In this document: one piece after another, positions 1 through 8,786 of the stretch
How positions within the stretch are numbered: position 1 is the first letter of the stretch
Layout: each line of letters opens with the position of its first letter
Origin: Noviherbaspirillum saxi
GTDB taxonomy: Bacteria > Pseudomonadota > Gammaproteobacteria > Burkholderiales > Burkholderiaceae_D
Length of the DNA: 64,000 bases
Reading direction: 5' to 3'
Assembly: GCF_003591035.1 (NCBI RefSeq)
Contig: NZ_QYUO01000001.1
Location: forward strand, 1,798,001 to 1,862,000
Notes under the pieces: model-generated
What the model was told of the DNA's origin: nothing
The model's database searches: none
Seen by the model: only the letters and a program-made list of their open reading frames with translations
Made by a program: the position numbers and the translations under genes

Positions 1-1049
1 GTGCGTCGGAGTTGCGGCCCCACTCGCGCTACAACCTCGACAACGCCTACATCACCAGCAAGTACGCGCTGTCCAGTGACCAGTTCGCGGTGATCGTAAA
101 GACCAAGCCGGAAGGCTGCCTTAATTACCAGACTTTGGTGGAAACCGATCGGCTGGGTTGGACGCTGCAACAGATCCCGGGCGTGCAGACGACTATCTCG
201 CTGCCGGATGCGGTGCGCAAGGTCACCGCCGGCACTTTCGAGGGCAGCAGCAAGTGGCTGACCATCTCGCCGAACCAGGATGTGCTGAACTATGCGGGGC
301 TTAGCACCAGCACCAGCAATCCCGACTTGGTCAACAACGAATGCTCGGTGATACCGGTGGTCGCGTATCTGTCCGACCACAAGGCGGAAACGCTGGACCG
401 CGTGGTGAAGGCGGCCGACCAGTTCGCGAAGGAACACAGCACGCCGGAGCGGCAATTCCTGCTCGCGGCCGGCAGCGCCGGCATCGAAGCGGCGACCAAC
501 ATCGTGGTCAAGCAGGCCAACGTGATGATGCTGCTGTACGTGTATGCGGCGGTGATCCTGCTGTGCTTCATCACCTTCCGTAGCTGGCGTGCCGTGGTGG
601 TCGCGGTCGTGCCGTTGGTCATCACCTCGATACTATGCGAAGCCTTGATGGTGGCGCTGGGCATGGGTGTGAAGGTCGCGACGCTACCGGTGATCGCCTT
701 GGGTGTTGGCATCGGCGTCGATTACGCGCTGTATTTGCTGAGTATTCAATTGGCACAGCAACGCGCTGGCGCATCGCTTGCCGATGCGTACCGCCACGCG
801 CTGCAGTTCACCGGCAAGGTGGTGGCGCTGGTGGGGATCACGTTGGCGGCCGGCGTAATCACCTGGGCCTGGTCGCCGATCAAGTTCCAAGCCGACATGG
901 GCATCCTGCTGACCTTCATGTTCGTGTGGAATATGTTGGGCGCACTGGTGCTGATTCCGGCGCTGTCGCACTTCCTTCTGGGAAGCGTCGGCGGCGACAA
1001 CGTGGAGAGTCAGCCGGTGCAAGCGGAGCTGGAGGCCCTGCGCGCTTGA
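1..1049 (+). CDS. MMPL/RND superfamily transporter, C-terminal part (5' truncated by window edge)
   Basis: The reading frame is open from the first bases (codons from position 3), so the start lies outside the window. What is visible is a periplasmic loop followed by five or six membrane segments: the first near VMMLLYVYAAVILL, then a pair around AVVPLVITSILCEAL and LPVIALGVGIGVDYALYLL, then VALVGITLAAGVITW and GILLTFMFVWNMLGALVLI. The GIGVDYALYL segment is the usual MMPL/RND transmembrane motif with its charged Asp. Transporters of this type often sit beside DUF1302/DUF1329 genes in lipid-catabolism loci; a DUF1302 remnant lies 2.3 kb downstream. Substrate unknown; lipid or hydrophobic-compound transport across the inner membrane is an inference from context. 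Confidence 0.85.
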   Translation, partial: ASELRPHSRYNLDNAYITSKYALSSDQFAVIVKTKPEGCLNYQTLVETDRLGWTLQQIPGVQTTISLPDAVRKVTAGTFEGSSKWLTISPNQDVLNYAGLSTSTSNPDLVNNECSVIPVVAYLSDHKAETLDRVVKAADQFAKEHSTPERQFLLAAGSAGIEAATNIVVKQANVMMLLYVYAAVILLCFITFRSWRAVVVAVVPLVITSILCEALMVALGMGVKVATLPVIALGVGIGVDYALYLLSIQLAQQRAGASLADAYRHALQFTGKVVALVGITLAAGVITWAWSPIKFQADMGILLTFMFVWNMLGALVLIPALSHFLLGSVGGDNVESQPVQAELEALRA

Positions 1050-1155
1050 GAACACGTACGACGCATCATTCAGTATTCCAACGCCCGCCGGCGCTGCCGG
1101 CGGCAGCGTGCTGTAACAAAAAGCAAAACGGGCAGCCAATAGGGAGGAGAACAGA

Positions 1156-2793
1156 ATGAAACTGGCAAAACTGAAAATCGGACAACGACTGACTATCGGT
1201 TTCGGGATGGCGATCGCGGTGATGGTGGTCGTGATCCTGTATGGCGCGGCCAAGCTAATGAACATCAATCAGAGCGTCGAGGTCATGGTCAAGGACCGCT
1301 ATCCGCAAACGGCATTGGCCAATAGCATCAAGTCCGACTTGTTCGATGTTGTGCAAACCATGCGCGACATTCTGTTCGCGACCGACCGGGACGAAATCAA
1401 AAATTACGTTACCGGGATCGAGCAGTCGATGGCGTTCGTCGAAAAGAGCACCGGCGAACTCAACCAGAAGCCGTCCGTGTCACCCGAGGAAGAGGATCTC
1501 AAGAAGGGCCTGAAGGACGGGGAGGACAAGTTCAAGGCGGAACTGGAGTGCTTCAAGCAACTGGTCAAGGCCGGGGACCGCGACCAGGCAAAGGACATTC
1601 TGTACACCACCGTGCAGACGGCACAGGTCGCCTATTTCCAGACCTTGAACCAGGTGATTGCGATACATGCCGATGCGATGGTCAACAGCAGCCGCGCCGC
1701 GATCGACGACGCCAAGCGCGCGGTCGTCGTGATGCTGGCGCTGGCCGGCGGTGCCTGCATGTTGGCGGTCATGATCGGCCTGTTCGTCACGCGCAGCATC
1801 ACGCGGCCGCTGAGCCAGGCGGTCGAGCTCGCCAAGCGCGTGGCGGAGGGCGATCTGACGGCCACCATCGACGTCAAGAGCCAGGACGAAACCGGCATGC
1901 TGGTGCAGTCGCTCAAACACATGAATGATAGCCTGGGCCGCATCGTCGCCGAGGTGCGCACCGGCATCAATGCGATCAGCACCGCGTCCTCCGAAATTGC
2001 GACCGGCAACATGGACCTTGCGTCGCGCACCGAGCAGCAGGCCGGATCGGTGGAACGCACAGTCGCGTCGATGGACGGGCTGACCTCGACCGTCAAGCAG
2101 AATGCCGACAATGCACGCCAGGCGAACCAGCTGGCGGCAACGGCGTCGCAAGTGGCGATGAAGGGCGGCGCGGTGGTGGGGCAGGTGGTCGAGACGATGG
2201 AATCGATCAATGACTCGGCGAAGAAGATCGTCGACATCATCAGCGTGATCGACGGCATTGCGTTCCAGACCAACATCCTCGCGCTTAACGCGGCAGTGGA
2301 AGCGGCGCGCGCCGGAGAACAGGGACGTGGTTTTGCGGTGGTTGCTTCTGAAGTGCGCAGCCTGGCGCAACGCAGTGCCGGGGCGGCGAAGGAAATCAAG
2401 CAACTGATCGGCGACTCGGTCGATCGGGTCAATGCCGGCAGCAAGCTGGTCGGCCAGGCTGGCACGACGATGGACGAGGTGGTAGAAAGCGTCAAGCGCG
2501 TGACTGGCATCGTGGCGGAAATTTCGTCGGCCAGCGCCGAGCAAAGCACGGACATCGAGCAGATCAACCAGGCATTTACACAGATCGACGAAGCGACCAA
2601 CCAGAATGCGGCGCTGGTCGAAGAAGCGGCGGCGGCGGCCGAGCGCATGCGCGAAGAAGCGGGCATGCTCGCGCGCGCGGTGAGCATCTTCCGGCTGGAT
2701 GCGGCAAGTCATGAGCGCACGGTCGAGTTCAATGTAACGCCCGCAGCACCTGCGCTTGGCAAGTATGCCACCGCATTGCTGAACGCAGGGTGA
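1156..2793 (+). CDS. methyl-accepting chemotaxis protein
   Basis: 545-residue class I chemoreceptor. A short cytoplasmic N-terminus is followed by TM1 (about 14-34), a roughly 150-residue periplasmic helical region of the four-helix-bundle type, TM2 (about 190-212), a HAMP linker beginning RSITRPLSQAVELAKRV, and the long coiled-coil signalling domain. The hairpin tip is intact (IAFQTNILALNAAVEAARAG), so it should dock CheA/CheW. It ends ALLNAG with no NWETF-type pentapeptide tether, so methylation enzymes would have to act without C-terminal recruitment. The start is fixed by a strong GGGAGGAG at 1142-1149. The ligand cannot be told from sequence; its place beside transport and catabolic genes suggests taxis to a related compound. 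Confidence 0.95.
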   Translation: MKLAKLKIGQRLTIGFGMAIAVMVVVILYGAAKLMNINQSVEVMVKDRYPQTALANSIKSDLFDVVQTMRDILFATDRDEIKNYVTGIEQSMAFVEKSTGELNQKPSVSPEEEDLKKGLKDGEDKFKAELECFKQLVKAGDRDQAKDILYTTVQTAQVAYFQTLNQVIAIHADAMVNSSRAAIDDAKRAVVVMLALAGGACMLAVMIGLFVTRSITRPLSQAVELAKRVAEGDLTATIDVKSQDETGMLVQSLKHMNDSLGRIVAEVRTGINAISTASSEIATGNMDLASRTEQQAGSVERTVASMDGLTSTVKQNADNARQANQLAATASQVAMKGGAVVGQVVETMESINDSAKKIVDIISVIDGIAFQTNILALNAAVEAARAGEQGRGFAVVASEVRSLAQRSAGAAKEIKQLIGDSVDRVNAGSKLVGQAGTTMDEVVESVKRVTGIVAEISSASAEQSTDIEQINQAFTQIDEATNQNAALVEEAAAAAERMREEAGMLARAVSIFRLDAASHERTVEFNVTPAAPALGKYATALLNAG

Positions 2794-2800
2794 CACGGAA

Positions 2801-2831
2801 GTAGCCGGCGGGTGCGCAGAGTGCACCCTAC
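2801..2831. repeat. REP-like hairpin GTAG...CTAC
   Basis: Just after the chemoreceptor stop, GTAG (2801) and CTAC (2828-2831) enclose a stem GGGTGC (2810-2815) / GCACCC (2823-2828). There is no T-run after it, so it is better read as a small repetitive palindrome than a factor-independent terminator. Similar GTAG-flanked palindromes occur near 13893 and 37850. Confidence 0.45.
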
Positions 2832-2849
2832 AAAATCTCGGAGGAACGC

Positions 2850-3308
2850 ATGGTGATCAACGGATTTTTGCGTTACATGGCGTTGCTGTTCCTGGGTGTC
2901 GCATTTCATCTGGAGACGCACGCCCAGGGAGTGACAGCGGACGAAGTACTGCTCGGAACCACGCGCCCGATGTCAGGTCCAATGGCATCCATTACAAACG
3001 AATTCTTCGTCGGCGCCGGCACCTACATGGAACATGTCAATGCGCAGGGCGGTGTCCATGACCGCAAGATTCGTCTTCTCTCTCTGGACGATGGTTACGA
3101 TCCGGCACGCGCCGTCGCCAACGTCAAACGCCTGATTGAAAAGGACAAGGTATTTGCGCTGTTCGGCGTGACGGGCACACCGACCAATATGGCCATCATG
3201 CCGCTGCTGGCCGAAGGCGAGGTCCCCAGCATTGCTCCGATGAGCGCTTCGGAATCGCTACGCAAGCCTATAAAAACATGTTTTGAAAATCACTACCAAG
3301 GAGGGTGA
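2850..3308 (+). pseudogene. truncated ABC-transporter substrate-binding protein (Peripla_BP_6 type)
   Basis: The first 140 or so residues are a normal branched-chain amino-acid/aromatic-type periplasmic binding protein: a signal peptide, then VLLGTTRPMSGP, the conserved GGVHDRKIRLLSLDDGYDP segment and GVTGTPTNMAIMPLL. Family members run to about 370-400 residues, but here homology stops near SASESLRKPI and a short unrelated tail (KTCFENHYQGG) ends the frame at 3308. A good GGAGGA site precedes the ATG. The stop overlaps the GTGA just before the next reading frame. I read it as a 5' gene fragment left by a deletion or insertion with its breakpoint near 3270; the lost C-terminal lobe means it cannot bind ligand normally. 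Confidence 0.75.
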
Positions 3309-3310
3309 CC

Positions 3311-3457
3311 ATGACTAACAATAAACAAGCCCGATTCAGTAGCTCACGGCGCACCGCGCTTGGCGCTGCAGTGGCAGCCGTGTGCGCGGGAGTGTGCGGT
3401 AGAGCGGCGGCATTCAACATCGATGTCGGCAATGACCATGTTAATGGGGAAAAGAAG
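3311..3457 (+). pseudogene. DUF1302 gene remnant: leader, signal peptide and first mature residues, in frame with the amidase
   Basis: An AAGGAGG at 3298-3304 precedes ATG 3311. The peptide contains RRTALGAAVAAVCAGVCG and then AAAFNIDVGND. The intact DUF1302 protein encoded at 39449-41119 has RRTAIAGAATALCAGLCT and AAAFDINTGNE in the same place. This near-match of signal peptide and mature N-terminus is direct evidence that 3311-3440 is the 5' end of a DUF1302 outer-membrane gene. The frame then runs without a stop into the amidase at 3458. It is either a dead remnant whose frame happens to be open or a fusion that adds an export signal to the amidase. See also the DUF1302 3' remnant at 30411. 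Confidence 0.75.
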
Positions 3458-4846
3458 ATGACGAAGGACTTGCACTTCCTGGAGATCAACGAGATCTCGC
3501 GTCTCGTGGCGGCGCGCGAGATCTCGTCGGTGGAATTGACCGAGCATGTCCTGCGCCGCATCGAGCGCCTGGACCCGAGGCTCAAGTCTTACGCGCTCAC
3601 GACGCCCGAGCTCGCGTTGGCACAGGCGAAAGAAGCCGACCGGATGATCGGGCGGGGCCAGATCCTCTCGCCGCTGCATGGCGTGCCGGTCGCGGTGAAG
3701 GATCTGTGCTTCACCAAAGGCGTGACGACGACTGCCGGCCTACGCGTGCATCGCGATTTCGCGCCGCAGTTCGACGCGACGGTGGTGCGCAAGCTGCGTG
3801 AGTCGGGGGCAGTCCTGCTCGGCAAACTGCAACTGACTGAAGGCGCGTACAGTGACTGTGATCCGGCGACTGCGCCGGTGAACCCATGGAATGCTGACTA
3901 CTGGCCCGGCGGATCATCCAACGGGTCCGGCGTCGCAACCGCCGCGGGTCTGTGCTTCGGTTCCCTCGGTTCCGACACCGGCGGGTCGATCCGCTTCCCT
4001 TCCGCAGCCAATGGAACGACCGGCCTCAAGCCGACTTGGGGCCGCGTCTCGCGCCACGGTTGCTTCGAACTCGCCGCGTCGCTCGATCACTTCGGGCCGA
4101 TATGCCGCAGCGCGAACGACGCGGCGATTATGCTTGCTGCGATTGCCGGCACCGATGCGGACGACCCGACCACCTTGCGCGCGCAGGTTCCCAACTACCA
4201 GGCGGGCGACGACCGGGATCTGCGTGGTTTTCGTGTCGGCTTCGACGAAGCGTATGCACTAGGCGCAGCAGACCCGGAAATTCGGCAAGCAGTCCAGGAG
4301 TCGCTTCGGGTGATGGCCTCGCTTGGCGCCACGATCGTGCCCATGGTCTTTCCAGACATGAAGACGACGATTGCCGACTGGGGGGCGACCTTGGCCGTCG
4401 AAGCTGCGGTAGCCCACGCAGCCACGTATCCCTCGCAGCGCGCCGGTTACGGGCCGGCCCTGGCCGGACTGATCGACGCGGGTAACGCAATGTCAGGGAC
4501 GAACTATCAACAGGTCCTGCTGCGTCGCCGTGCGTTCACCGGCAGGGTGAACGCGGGACTGGAGCCGGTCGACGTGATGCTGATTCCGGCACAGCCGATC
4601 GCTACGCCGACGCTGGCCACGCACGCGAAGATGACCCGCGCCGAATTTGCGGCGATCGTTCGCTACACTGCGCCGTTCAACATGTCGGGCCACCCCACGT
4701 TGACGCTTCCGGTCGGTTTCACCGCCAAGGGCTTGCCGGTGGCAGTGCAATTCGTCGGCAAGCACCTCGGCGAGGCCGATATCTGCCGTGCCGGCCGCGC
4801 TTTCCAGCGGGCCACCGACTGGCACCGCCGACACCCGCAGGTGTGA
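3458..4846 (+). CDS. amidase (amidase-signature family)
   Basis: 462 residues from ATG 3458, the expected size for this family, with GGGGAAAAG just upstream; the family N-terminus (HFLEINEISRLVAAREISSVELTE) starts here, which is why I prefer this start over the in-frame ATG at 3311. The Ser-cisSer-Lys triad is present: Lys81 in VAVKD, Ser154 in GGSSNGSG and Ser177 in GSDTGGSIRFP. It should hydrolyse a carboxamide or ester in the cytoplasm; the substrate is not predictable. It opens the + strand catabolic block. If translation begins at 3311 the enzyme would carry a DUF1302 signal peptide and be exported, which would be unusual. Confidence 0.9.
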   Translation: MTKDLHFLEINEISRLVAAREISSVELTEHVLRRIERLDPRLKSYALTTPELALAQAKEADRMIGRGQILSPLHGVPVAVKDLCFTKGVTTTAGLRVHRDFAPQFDATVVRKLRESGAVLLGKLQLTEGAYSDCDPATAPVNPWNADYWPGGSSNGSGVATAAGLCFGSLGSDTGGSIRFPSAANGTTGLKPTWGRVSRHGCFELAASLDHFGPICRSANDAAIMLAAIAGTDADDPTTLRAQVPNYQAGDDRDLRGFRVGFDEAYALGAADPEIRQAVQESLRVMASLGATIVPMVFPDMKTTIADWGATLAVEAAVAHAATYPSQRAGYGPALAGLIDAGNAMSGTNYQQVLLRRRAFTGRVNAGLEPVDVMLIPAQPIATPTLATHAKMTRAEFAAIVRYTAPFNMSGHPTLTLPVGFTAKGLPVAVQFVGKHLGEADICRAGRAFQRATDWHRRHPQV

Positions 4847-5487
4847 CCGGGGCGAGCGTCTGCTCCGATGCGTCGATCAGCATCGTGAGTAGCGCGGTGG
4901 GGTACGTCATGACGCGCCGGATGTTCTCAACCGTTTCCGGGGCGAAGGCTTGGTGAACACGCTTCATGGCATCAATTCCGGCCAGGCACCGTTGGACCTG
5001 GGCAAGGCCGAGGGCTGATCATTCGGGCACACGCAACGTAGGGTTAATTGCCTTCTCCGCAGACGGCGACATTCGGCGCTGAATCTGGCGCCGACACGCA
5101 TTACCTTGCGCCCGCAGCTGCTGCGGAGTGCAAAGCCATCGACGCCGTGCATGACGCATGGGAAATTCCTCCCCTCCATTTCATTGTCGAAGCGTGAACG
5201 AAAGCCCCTCAAGAATTGGGGGCGCAGGGCAGGGCAGCGGCTGTCATGCTTAGCTACGTGATGCGGTTGTCCACACAGAAGAAGAAAGCTTTTCACTTCG
5301 CCTCTGTGGATCTTAATGGGGGGCACACCGACGGCTCCCGAAGCTGCCCGAAGCCCCATCGCCACGAATATGGGCATGCGGATGGTTTCGGTCCGATGCT
5401 TGGCGTATTCCCATGTATAGATAACTGCCACTACGACTCGAGCGCTCGCAATGCCTCGGAAAGCGTGGCCCAATTTATGAGGAAAAA
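4847..5487. other. 640-bp region without a convincing gene
   Basis: Between the amidase stop and the next ORF there is no gene I can name. Two short stretches look protein-like: on the minus strand about 4849-4967 (MKRVHQAFAPETVENIRR at its start, then running into antisense of the amidase), and on the plus strand a frame ending GINSGQAPLDLGKAEG with a stop near 5019. Neither matches a family I know and both are probably debris. A longer minus frame (4964-5473) and a plus frame (5216-5491) have atypical composition and no ribosome site. The last 200 bp presumably hold the promoter of the acyl-CoA dehydrogenase gene; a GAGGA site at 5479-5483 belongs to it. Confidence 0.4.
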
Positions 5488-6630
5488 ATGAGCGATACCT
5501 CAGCAGTATTCCTGAGCGAACAAGAAGTCATGATCCGCGATTCGGCGCGGAAAGTGGCAACGGAAGTGGTGGCAGCGACGGCCGCCGAGCGCGACCGCAC
5601 CAGTGCCTGGCCGACTGACGAGTTGAATGCCGTCGGTGAGCTCGGATTTCTCGGCATGCTCATTCCCGAGGAATACGGCGGCGCCGGCGCGAGCTTCGTG
5701 GACTACTGCCTCGCGATCGAAGAGTTTGCTGCTGCCGATGCCGGCTTTGCAACCCTCATTCACGTTCACAATTCCGCCGGCTTTGCGATTGTCAAAGATG
5801 GCACGGAAGAGCAAAAGCGCAAGTATCTGCCGGCGCTGGCGTCCGGTGAGAAGATCGGCGCCTTCCTGTTGACTGAACCGCACGCGGGTTCGGATACCGC
5901 TGCTTTCCGCACCACAGCCCGCCGCGACGGATCGCACTATGTTTTGAACGGCAGCAAGCAATTCATCTCCAACGGCAACCATGCAGGCGTCGGGATCGTG
6001 CTTGCGGTCACCGACAAGGCGGCCGGAAAGAACGGCACCAGCATGTTTATCGTCGATCCTAGCGAGCCCGGCTATAACGTGGCGCGCGTGGAGCACAAGC
6101 TCGGCCAACGCTCGGCCCACGTCGCGGCGATTCAGTTGGAAGACTGCCGCGTACCGGTGGAAAACCTGGTGGGCGAAGAGGGTACCGGCTACAAGAAAGT
6201 GATGGGCGGCCTGTCCGAGGGGCGTATTGCGATTGCCGCCGTGGCGGTCGGTACAGCGCGCGCGGCACTGCAAGCGGCGGTGCAATATGCGAAGGAGCGC
6301 GAAGCCTACGGCGCACCGATCATCAAGCTGCAAGGCGTCGCCTTCGACCTCGCCGACATGGCAACCAAGGTCGAAGTCGCGCACACGTTCATGATCCACG
6401 CGGCGCGGCTATGCGAAGCCGGCGTTCCTTGCGGCAAGGAAGCGTCGATGGCAAAACTCTTCGCCAGCGAGATGGCGGAAAAAGTTTGCTCGGATGCTTT
6501 GCAGGTCCACGGCGGTTATGGCTATGTAAATGATTTCCCGGTAGAGCGTTATTTCCGCGATGTGCGTGTGACCAAGATCTACGAGGGGACGAGCCACATC
6601 CAGAAATTGATCATTTCACGCAGCCTCTAA
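5488..6630 (+). CDS. acyl-CoA dehydrogenase
   Basis: 380 residues, a standard homotetrameric-type FAD acyl-CoA dehydrogenase that forms the 2,3-enoyl-CoA and passes electrons to ETF. Helical N-terminal domain, middle beta domain with LTEPHAGSDTAAFRTTA and the FISNG segment, and C-terminal helical domain ending in VHGGYGYVNDFPVERYFRD. The catalytic base is present as Glu366 in IYEGTSHIQ. ATG 5488 follows GAGGA at 5479-5483. It is the first beta-oxidation gene of the block. Chain-length or branching preference cannot be told from the sequence. Confidence 0.93.
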   Translation: MSDTSAVFLSEQEVMIRDSARKVATEVVAATAAERDRTSAWPTDELNAVGELGFLGMLIPEEYGGAGASFVDYCLAIEEFAAADAGFATLIHVHNSAGFAIVKDGTEEQKRKYLPALASGEKIGAFLLTEPHAGSDTAAFRTTARRDGSHYVLNGSKQFISNGNHAGVGIVLAVTDKAAGKNGTSMFIVDPSEPGYNVARVEHKLGQRSAHVAAIQLEDCRVPVENLVGEEGTGYKKVMGGLSEGRIAIAAVAVGTARAALQAAVQYAKEREAYGAPIIKLQGVAFDLADMATKVEVAHTFMIHAARLCEAGVPCGKEASMAKLFASEMAEKVCSDALQVHGGYGYVNDFPVERYFRDVRVTKIYEGTSHIQKLIISRSL

Positions 6631-6792
6631 GCGGTAATCGCAGCGAACTGCTGTGGAACCATTTCGGTGCTGGAACTGAAACTCATTGCATGGAGCAGTT
6701 TCAGAATGCATTCAAGGGAGGTGAGGTCGGAGCGGGACGCCCGTGCCGGTCGCGCAACGGCTTGCATGCAGCCCGCATTCCTTGCTTCCTTA

Positions 6793-6950
6793 GGCGCCGT
6801 GCAGGAATAAGTTGTGCAATTTGGCGGACGTAGCCGGATGCGATGCAAGGCGTGCGGCGCGCCGCAGTGCGAGCACTGCAAGCGGCGCACAACGCAGCAG
6901 CGCGCCGGCTACGGCCAGCAAAATTGTGCAAGTTATTTCTGCGCGGTGCC
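6793..6950. repeat. 158-bp imperfect inverted repeat between two acyl-CoA dehydrogenase genes
   Basis: The left arm (6793-6837) contains GCAGGAATAAGTTGTGCAA; the right arm (6905-6950) reads on its reverse strand GCAGAAATAACTTGCACAA and continues to CGTAGCCGG as the left does. About four in five positions match over about 45 bp. The centre is itself rich in self-complementary GCGGCGCGCCGC. The element could fold into a long cruciform or RNA hairpin. It overlaps an open frame leading into the next gene, but the palindrome explains that openness better than protein does. I read it as a palindromic, MITE- or BIME-like insertion. Confidence 0.6.
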
Positions 6951-6969
6951 TTACTCACAATCCTTGACC

Positions 6970-8766
6970 ATGACCACCCTGCTCAACGACCGCGATCTGC
7001 AATTCCTGTTGTACGAATTCCTCGACACCGAAGCGTTGCTCGACCGGCCGCGCTATGCCGACCATTCGCGCGAAATCTTCGACGCCACGCTGGACACTGC
7101 GCGGGAAATCGCTGCGGACTTGTTCGCGCCACACAATGCCAAGGGCGATGCCAACGAGCCGCATTTCGACGGCGAGCGTGTGCACCTGGTGCCGGAAACC
7201 AAGGCGGCCTGGGACGCTTTCGCGCAAGCCGGATTTCTGTCCGCGCATTGGAACGAAAACGAAGGCGGGCTGCAGATGCCGGAAGTCGTGTTGCGGAGCG
7301 CCATCGCCTACTTCAAGTCGGCCAACGTCGCGACCGCGTCGTATTCCTTTCTCTCCATCGGCGCCGCCAACCTGCTGCGCAGTTTCGGAATGCAAGAACA
7401 GAAGACGCGCTATCTGGCGCAGATGGGCGACGGCCGCTTCTCCGGCACGATGGCGCTGACCGAACCGGGTCAGGGTTCGGCACTGGGTGACATCACCACG
7501 CGCGCAGAGCTGCAGGCCGACGGCACCTATCGCCTGTTCGGGCAGAAGATGTTCATTTCCGGTGGCGACCACAACCTCACTGACAACATCGTGCACATGG
7601 TGCTTGCGCGCATCAAGGGTGCACCAGCGGGGGTCAAAGGCATCTCGCTGTTCCTGGTGCCCAAATATCTCGTCAACGACAACGGCAGCCTTGGCGCGCG
7701 CAATGACGTGACGCTCGCTGGCTTGCTGCACAAGATGGGCTGGCGCAACACGACCTCGACCGTGCTTTCCTTCGGCGAAAAGGGCGGCGCCGTCGGCACC
7801 CTGGTCGGTGAGGCCGGCAAGGGTCTGGGACACATGTTCCAGATGATGAACGAAGCGCGCATCGGCATCGGTTTGTGCGCCGCGGCCATCGCCTATCGCG
7901 CCTACCTGTTGACGCTGGATTACGCACGCGAGCGTCCGCAGGGCCGGCGGCCCTCGTGCAAGGATCCGCTGTCGCCGCAAGTGAAGCTGATCGAGCACGT
8001 CGACGTGCGGCGCATGCTGCTGGCGCAAAAAGCCTACGCTGAAGGCGCGCTGGCGATGTGCCTCTACGCCTCGTCGCTGTTCGAAGACCAGCATACGCAT
8101 GCCGATCCGCAAGTCCGTCGCGACGCCGGCCTGCTGCTCGACCTGTTGACGCCGGTGGTCAAGTCCTGGGCATCGAAATACGGCTGCGCCAGCAACGATC
8201 TGGCGATCCAGATTCTCGGCGGCTCCGGCTACATCCGCGAATATCAGCAAGAGCAGCTCTATCGCGATCAGCGCCTGAACCCGATTCACGAAGGGGCCGA
8301 AGCCATTCATGGCATCGACCTGCTCGGACGCAAGGTCATCATGCAATCCGGCGCCGCGTATCGGCTGTTCCGCACCGCTGTCGATGCGACGCTCGAAGAG
8401 GGGCGCACCTTCGCCGGCATAGAGCTGCTGTCCGCTGGCTTCACCACGCCGCTGGCACGGCTGGACAGCGTGACCGCGCAACTGGCGCAATTGCAGGCAG
8501 GCGATCCCGAGCGTGCGCTGGCCAACGCGATCGTCTATCTCGACGCCTTCGGGCGCATCTTCGCCGCCTGGATCTGGCTCAAGCAGGCGCTCGTCGCGCA
8601 GCGCGGCTTGGCAACCGCGAACGATGCCGATCGCGACTTCTACAGCGGCAAGATTCACGCCGCGCGCTACTACTGCAACTGGGAATTGCCGGCAACCTTG
8701 CCGCAGTTCGACCTGCTCGCCGGCGTCGAAGAAACGCCGCTGACGATGCAGGACGCCTGGTTTTGA
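6970..8766 (+). CDS. acyl-CoA dehydrogenase, large 600-residue type with extra C-terminal domain (DmdC/FadE-like)
   Basis: 598 residues from ATG 6970 (MTTLLNDRDLQFLLYE, the usual start of this subfamily); an in-frame GTG at 6814 would add 52 Cys/Arg-rich residues encoded by a palindromic repeat and is unlikely. Contains the N-terminal cap, the LTEPGQGSALGDITTRA flavin-contact segment, FISGGDHNLTDN, and GGSGYIREYQQEQLYRD before the catalytic Glu in IHEGAEAIHGIDLLGRK. The final 130 residues form the extra domain seen in 3-methylmercaptopropionyl-CoA dehydrogenase and related enzymes. Those relatives act on varied, often branched or aromatic acyl-CoAs; the substrate here is unknown. No strong ribosome site is visible. 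Confidence 0.88.
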   Translation: MTTLLNDRDLQFLLYEFLDTEALLDRPRYADHSREIFDATLDTAREIAADLFAPHNAKGDANEPHFDGERVHLVPETKAAWDAFAQAGFLSAHWNENEGGLQMPEVVLRSAIAYFKSANVATASYSFLSIGAANLLRSFGMQEQKTRYLAQMGDGRFSGTMALTEPGQGSALGDITTRAELQADGTYRLFGQKMFISGGDHNLTDNIVHMVLARIKGAPAGVKGISLFLVPKYLVNDNGSLGARNDVTLAGLLHKMGWRNTTSTVLSFGEKGGAVGTLVGEAGKGLGHMFQMMNEARIGIGLCAAAIAYRAYLLTLDYARERPQGRRPSCKDPLSPQVKLIEHVDVRRMLLAQKAYAEGALAMCLYASSLFEDQHTHADPQVRRDAGLLLDLLTPVVKSWASKYGCASNDLAIQILGGSGYIREYQQEQLYRDQRLNPIHEGAEAIHGIDLLGRKVIMQSGAAYRLFRTAVDATLEEGRTFAGIELLSAGFTTPLARLDSVTAQLAQLQAGDPERALANAIVYLDAFGRIFAAWIWLKQALVAQRGLATANDADRDFYSGKIHAARYYCNWELPATLPQFDLLAGVEETPLTMQDAWF

Positions 8767-8786
8767 ACCAGAACAAAGGAAAACAC

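Noticed and set aside
1480..2826. 448-residue minus-strand frame opposite the chemoreceptor
   Set aside because: Arg/His-rich composition and exact overlap with a well-supported gene; no ribosome site. Antisense shadow of GC-rich coding DNA.
4964..5473. 169-residue minus-strand ORF after the amidase
   Set aside because: Cys/Arg-rich composition, no ribosome site and no recognisable family; kept only as part of the non-coding region.
6814..6969. Cys-rich N-terminal extension of the large acyl-CoA dehydrogenase (possible zinc ribbon)
   Set aside because: The Cys codons come from a palindromic repeat; the family's own N-terminus begins at 6970.
6955..8658. 567-residue minus-strand frame opposite an acyl-CoA dehydrogenase
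   Set aside because: No family features, opposite to a gene with complete motifs; typical shadow.
8058..8786. In-frame upstream extension of the SDR at 8787
   Set aside because: Overlaps the preceding dehydrogenase gene in another frame, is Arg-rich and has no family match; ATG 8787 has a good ribosome site and the SDR N-terminus.
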